Origin: Sphaerospermopsis aphanizomenoides BCCUSP55
GTDB taxonomy: Bacteria; Cyanobacteriota; Cyanobacteriia; Cyanobacteriales; Nostocaceae
DNA: 50,732 nt
Direction: 5' to 3'
NCBI RefSeq assembly: GCF_001586785.1
Contig: NZ_LUFH02000038.1
Coordinates: 1-50,732, forward strand
Shown piece after piece: positions 47,083 to 50,732 of this stretch. The translations under genes and the position numbers were made by a program. Each line of letters starts with the position of its first letter. The first letter of the stretch is position 1. Below the pieces are notes generated by a model. That model saw only the letters and a list, made by a program, of their open reading frames with translations, ran no database searches and was not told the DNA's origin.

Positions 47083-47301
47083 TATTTTCTGTAATTCAGG
47101 GTGTTCTGCTGGTAAGATTGCTCCTTCTACTGGACAAACTTGTAAACAGATGCCACAGTCAATACAGGTAGCAAAATCTATCCAGTACCAATCTGTTCCT
47201 TTGATGTTTTTGCCTGGTCCTTCATGGATGCAAGCTACAGGACAGGCACTTACGCAGTCAGCAACGCCTTCGCAAACTTCAGTTACAATTGTATGTGGCA
47301 T
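47074..47301 (-). CDS. Bacterial-type iron-sulfur ferredoxin
   Basis: Predicted 75-residue ferredoxin with eight cysteines: C10, C16, C20, C24 in CEGVADCVSACPVACI and C46, C49, C52, C56 in CIDCGICLQVCP. The second set is a canonical CxxCxxCxxxCP; the first is spaced C-x5-C-x3-CP as in seven-iron/eight-iron ferredoxins, so the centres are likely one [4Fe-4S] and one [3Fe-4S] or [4Fe-4S]. The interval EGPGKNIKGTDWYWIDFATC is typical of a conserved cyanobacterial ferredoxin group. Electron partners unknown. ATG 47301; hisZ is 65 bp upstream on the same strand. Confidence 0.92.
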   Translation of the reverse strand: MPHTIVTEVCEGVADCVSACPVACIHEGPGKNIKGTDWYWIDFATCIDCGICLQVCPVEGAILPAEHPELQKIEK

Positions 47302-47365
47302 TTTCTCGATCCCCTCTCTTTCATCAATCAGCAGTTTCTAGCGTAACAATTTGTAATATTACCTG

Positions 47366-48577
47366 TTAACGGACTGCTTCTATTATGGGAGAACCATCAG
47401 GTTTAATCCAGGCGATTTGGGTGATTGAGCGATCGCGTGCATAGTTCCGAATAGCTTCTGTATCCCTTCCCCCCAAGTCCATTTCTACTCGCACTAAATG
47501 AGTAGAATCTCGCAACTTTTGGGCGTAAGCAAAGGCCGCAGCATTAGCACTGTTGCTTTCTGGTACTACTAACCAGTTACTTGCGGGAGTAGTTTGCGGT
47601 AATTGCTGACTCGATGCTAAAAGTTGGTATAAATCATCAATACTTAATTCAAAGCCAATGCCAGGAATGTTTTCCGCTTGGGGATGATATAACCCTAAAA
47701 GCTGGTCATATCGACCACCACGTCCTAAGACCTGTGCTTGTCCGTCGGTATTACTAACTACTTCAAACACAATGCCTGTATAGTAGTCTATGGTTTGAAT
47801 CAAACTCAAGTCCAGAATTAAGGAGAATTTACCTTCTGATTCTAGTAATTCGACTAGGGATTTGAGGTTATTTACCGCTGCTTGTTGATCTGCATCTAAA
47901 TTTAAACTGCTGACCTTTGCCAAGACATCACCACTGTCACCGCGCAGATCTAACATGATTCTGGCACGTTCCCGTAGTTCATCACTCATGGGCAAAGTGT
48001 CTAAAGCAACTCGATCTAAATGAGCGATCGCACCCCGCACTTTACTTCTGATATTGCTTGGAAAAGCATCCAGTAGAAATTTAGTAATTCCGGCTTCACC
48101 AAGGATTAAATGCCATCCTTGCAAATCTAAAGCCTCTAAACAACTGGCTACCAGTAGCAGCACTTCCGCATTGGCCAGCAACCCATCTGATCCTAGCAAC
48201 TCTACACCAGCTTGATAATACTCTTGCTGGCGATTATGGCGATTTTCCCAGTTACGACGGAATACATTAGCATTGTAGTACAGTCGTTGGGGATAGGTAG
48301 CCTCTGCCATGCGAGTAACTACAGTCCGGGCAATAGAGGCTGTGAGTTCTGGACGTAAACCCAGTTCTTCATCTTGACCATTTTGTAATTGAATTACCTT
48401 ATGGCGTTGAATTGCTCCACCTGCCATGAGGGTATCCATTCTTTCCAAAGTTGAGGTGATAATCCTGTGATATCCCCAACGGTGAAAAACTTGCTGTAAC
48501 CTTTCTTCAATCCAGCGTTTTTGAGCCACATCTAAGGGCAGTAGATCCCTAGCTCCCGCTGCTGGTTGATACACCAT
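47366..48577 (-). CDS. hisZ: ATP phosphoribosyltransferase regulatory subunit HisZ
   Basis: Predicted 403-residue paralogue of histidyl-tRNA synthetase that activates the short HisG in the first step of histidine synthesis. Class II synthetase-like motifs are present (QRLYYNANVFRRNWENRHNRQQEYYQAGVELLGSD and GGRYDQLLGLYHPQAENIPGIGFEL), but it lacks the C-terminal anticodon-binding domain of a true HisRS. The usual MVYQPAAGARDLLPLDV start is at 48577. It overlaps the stop of the upstream J-domain gene by one base (TAATG), so they are coupled. Confidence 0.95.
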   Translation of the reverse strand: MVYQPAAGARDLLPLDVAQKRWIEERLQQVFHRWGYHRIITSTLERMDTLMAGGAIQRHKVIQLQNGQDEELGLRPELTASIARTVVTRMAEATYPQRLYYNANVFRRNWENRHNRQQEYYQAGVELLGSDGLLANAEVLLLVASCLEALDLQGWHLILGEAGITKFLLDAFPSNIRSKVRGAIAHLDRVALDTLPMSDELRERARIMLDLRGDSGDVLAKVSSLNLDADQQAAVNNLKSLVELLESEGKFSLILDLSLIQTIDYYTGIVFEVVSNTDGQAQVLGRGGRYDQLLGLYHPQAENIPGIGFELSIDDLYQLLASSQQLPQTTPASNWLVVPESNSANAAAFAYAQKLRDSTHLVRVEMDLGGRDTEAIRNYARDRSITQIAWIKPDGSPIIEAVR

Positions 48578-49518
48578 TATTTTTTCTTCCCACCAAACAG
48601 ACCACCAAACAAACCACCATTTCCAGAAGAGTTATCTGGTTGTGGATCTTCGCTATCGGCAGATTTCTTCACTTGAGTAGTACCAGATTGAGTCCCTAAA
48701 ACCTTATCAACTTTAGGTTTCCACTCCAAAGCTATGGGATCATGGGGATCTAATTTCAGTGCATTATCGAAGTGAATTCTGGCCATTTTTAGCTGATTTT
48801 GCCGCATATATAATATAGCCATTAAGCTATGGGCGCGACTGTTTTTCGGCTCAAGCTTCAAGGCATCTTGTAATTCTACTTTGGCTGGGACAAATTGGTT
48901 ATTCTTAATTAGAGTTTGAGCGCGACGCAGGTATTGTTCCACCACGGAATCTTCTTTTGGTGGTGAGGGTGGTGGAGGTGGTGGAGGTGGTGCTGTAGTA
49001 GAGGTTGCAGCTTGAACAACTGGGGAAGTTGTCATGATTTTTCCTGCACGTCGCATCAAGTACACTAAATTTAATTCACTAATTTGGGCAATGAATTGGG
49101 GTACTTGTTTTAACTGATTAAATTGGGTTTCGGCGATTTTGGCGATCGCATTTTTGTACAACAAGTCAACGTTGGGAGCGATCGCTAATTGCTTGGCAGC
49201 CTCTGTACTCAGTTCTATTTGTGCTGACTCTTGTGCTAGACGTTTGCCTATTTGAGACAACACTAAAGTATATTCTGCTCGATTGCGTTCTACAGACAGT
49301 TTTTCATAAGCAGGATTCACCAACTTAGACAATAAGTCATTGGCTATATCTTTTTCTGGACTATTCGCAATAGCGGAACTATCTGGGTGCAAGCGTCTAG
49401 CAATCTTGAGATAGCGTTTACGCACTTCCTTTGCATCAGCATCAACTGGTACGCACAGAACTGCGTGATAATCTATGATTTCATATTTGAATAATCCACC
49501 ATCTATTTTTAAAGACAT
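48577..49518 (-). CDS. J-domain and TPR protein
   Basis: Predicted 313-residue co-chaperone-like protein. An N-terminal J domain (about 10-75) contains DYHAVLCVPVDADAKEVRKRYLKIARRLHPDSS with the HPD motif. A central Ala-rich helical part is followed by a Pro run (PPPPPPPPSPP) and two to three TPR units (AQTLIKNNQFVPAKVELQDALKLEPKNSRAHSLMAILYMRQNQLKMARIHFDNALKLDPHDP). The end is Gly/Lys rich (GGLFGGLFGGKKK). I use ATG 49518; an ATG at 49533 would add five residues. Likely recruits Hsp70 to a complex; target unknown. Confidence 0.88.
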   Translation of the reverse strand: MSLKIDGGLFKYEIIDYHAVLCVPVDADAKEVRKRYLKIARRLHPDSSAIANSPEKDIANDLLSKLVNPAYEKLSVERNRAEYTLVLSQIGKRLAQESAQIELSTEAAKQLAIAPNVDLLYKNAIAKIAETQFNQLKQVPQFIAQISELNLVYLMRRAGKIMTTSPVVQAATSTTAPPPPPPPPSPPKEDSVVEQYLRRAQTLIKNNQFVPAKVELQDALKLEPKNSRAHSLMAILYMRQNQLKMARIHFDNALKLDPHDPIALEWKPKVDKVLGTQSGTTQVKKSADSEDPQPDNSSGNGGLFGGLFGGKKK

Positions 49519-49758
49519 ATAGAAATCTTGCACCCAAGCAGCAATTTTTTATAGTGTAACTCGCCTGTATTATTTATCTACCAATTATCAATGGACAATT
49601 GATAATTGACAATTAGTTAATTAGGTTTAAAACCTCTCTTTTCCAGGAGCAAGAGCCAGAAAAACCCTCCCTGAATTTCAATCCTCCACCCTTGAGAAAG
49701 CAGTAATTTTTCATTGTCCATTGTTCATTGTCAATTGTTGAATGGCAGTTTTTCTTGC

Positions 49759-50568
49759 TTACCAGGCTGATAAAGGGGAGACTTGCATGAGTTTTTGACT
49801 GAGAGTGTCGTGAATATAGCTATTAGTAGCTAGGATTCTCCCAGATTCAATTTTTACATCAGTACCATCATAAGCTGTGACTTTGCCACCTGCTTCTTGT
49901 ACCAAAATTATACCAGCTGCAACATCCCAAGGTGCAATTCCTCTTTCCCAATAACCATCAACACGGCCACAGGCAACATAAGCTAAATCTAAGGATGCTG
50001 AACCGCCACGTCTCACGCCTTGGGTAAGATGGGTCAGATGACAAAATTCTGCATAATTATTATCTTGAGTTTCTCGACGGTCATAAGCAAATCCTGTGGT
50101 TAACAGACTTTTACTCAACTCAACAGTTTGAGAAACCTTGATAGGTCTACGGTTGCGAGTTGCACCTAAGCCAGCAGCAGCCCGGAATAGTTCATTATGG
50201 AAAGGGTCATAAATTACACCAACTTGCGGTACACCTTGGATCAACAAACCAATAGAAACTGCAAAACAGGGATATTGATGGGCGTAGTTAGTTGTACCAT
50301 CCAAAGGATCAATAGCCCAGAGGTATTCACTAGTTTGATCACCCAGTTTTCCTGACTCTTCTGCAAGAATGGAATGTTGGGGAAAATGGCGACGTAAAAC
50401 GTCCAAAATGACTTTTTCGGAAGCCTGATCAGCAGCGGTAACTAAATCACCAGGTCTTCCTTTTTCGGTAATAGCATCTTCTACTTTACCCAGATAATCT
50501 TGCAAAACCATACCAGCAGCTAAAGCCGCTTCAGTAGCAATATCGAGAAAAATTTGTAAGTTGGTCAT
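49759..50568 (-). CDS. Inositol monophosphatase family protein
   Basis: Predicted 269-residue Mg2+-dependent phosphatase (IMPase/SuhB fold). Metal-binding motifs are LAEESG (motif with catalytic Glu), WAIDPLDGTTNYAHQYPCFAVSIGL and the late WDVAAGIILVQEAGGKVT. Close relatives hydrolyse inositol phosphates, fructose-1,6-bisphosphate or 3'-phosphoadenosine phosphates; the PCFAVSIGL variant points to an inositol-type enzyme, but substrate is not certain. Start ATG 50568 directly follows an STRR tract. Confidence 0.92.
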   Translation of the reverse strand: MTNLQIFLDIATEAALAAGMVLQDYLGKVEDAITEKGRPGDLVTAADQASEKVILDVLRRHFPQHSILAEESGKLGDQTSEYLWAIDPLDGTTNYAHQYPCFAVSIGLLIQGVPQVGVIYDPFHNELFRAAAGLGATRNRRPIKVSQTVELSKSLLTTGFAYDRRETQDNNYAEFCHLTHLTQGVRRGGSASLDLAYVACGRVDGYWERGIAPWDVAAGIILVQEAGGKVTAYDGTDVKIESGRILATNSYIHDTLSQKLMQVSPLSAW

Positions 50569-50578
50569 TGAAGAAGGA

Positions 50579-50700
50579 GTTCAGGAGTTCAGGAGTTTAG
50601 GAGTTTAGGAGTCAGGAGGCAGGAGTTCAGAAGTTCAGGAGTTCAGGAGGCAGGAGGCAGGAGGCAGAAGGCAGGAGGCAGAAGGCAGCAGGTAAATCTT
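50579..50700. repeat. STRR tract, AGTTCAGG/GGCAGGA units
   Basis: About six AGTTCAGG-like octamers (50579-50647) followed by GGCAGGA/GGCAGAA heptamers (50648-50695). It borders the start of the inositol monophosphatase gene and runs almost to the window end. Confidence 0.93.
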
Positions 50701-50732
50701 TCTCCCCATCCCCTCATCTCCCCATCTCCCCA

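Noticed and set aside
1-50732. Cas genes, rRNA, tRNA, replication origin, prophage or complete insertion sequence
   Set aside because: None recognised on either strand by reading; only a TnpB fragment was found.

Overview
The window looks like chromosomal DNA of a filamentous, probably heterocyst-forming cyanobacterium (Nostocales: Anabaena, Dolichospermum or Nostoc type). Four things point there: a Rubisco activase with a C-terminal Rubisco-small-subunit-like domain, the plastid/cyanobacterial ribosomal protein PSRP-3 (Ycf65), many HIP1 octamers (GCGATCGC) in an AT-rich background, and abundant 7-8 bp short tandem repeats (STRR; units such as CACCTGT, GGAACAG, ACTGGGG, GGCAGAA). An orphan xisI-family gene fits as well. 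This is a judgement from gene content; no database search was possible.

Layout. 0-2.5 kb: STRR, a CopG/MazF-type toxin-antitoxin pair, a DmeF-type metal exporter and a GNAT acetyltransferase. 2.6-5.75 kb: Rubisco activase, then a 23-repeat CRISPR array whose distal repeat begins one base after the rca stop codon. The leader, with a textbook promoter, lies at the right end, so the array is read leftward, toward rca. No cas genes are present. 5.9-11.1 kb: PSRP-3, a WD40 protein fused to a kinase domain lacking both catalytic aspartates, an SPFH/flotillin-like membrane protein and a sirtuin. 11.1-16.5 kb: a gene-free repeat patch, dxs, an SLH-domain protein and an unknown helical protein. 16.6-23.8 kb: rpiA, an aldo/keto reductase, a CNNM/CorC-type membrane protein and mfd.

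23.8-27.9 kb is an accessory islet of small genes: a ParE/RelE pair, a DUF6883/DUF4926-like pair, a HEPN-like protein, an unknown protein, an orphan XisI and a second ParE/RelE pair. 28.1-34.6 kb: a saccharopine-dehydrogenase-like oxidoreductase, an unknown conserved protein and the type IV pilus motor operon pilB-pilT-pilC on the minus strand. 35.1-41.4 kb: the chaperone run grpE, dnaK, dnaJ followed by overlapping tusA-like and rsgA genes; a decayed TnpB fragment lies between grpE and dnaK. 41.4-50.6 kb: a Tat-exported beta-carbonic anhydrase, a five-PAS hybrid histidine kinase with a non-canonical receiver, a LivF/NatE-type ABC ATPase, a ferredoxin, hisZ overlapping a J-domain/TPR gene, and an inositol-monophosphatase-family gene.

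The observations most worth checking are: the CRISPR array abutting and facing rca; STRR tracts inserted in frame inside mfd and rsgA and supplying the C-termini of two other proteins; the pseudokinase-WD40 fusion; the Asp-to-Asn receiver; and the 23.8-27.9 kb islet.
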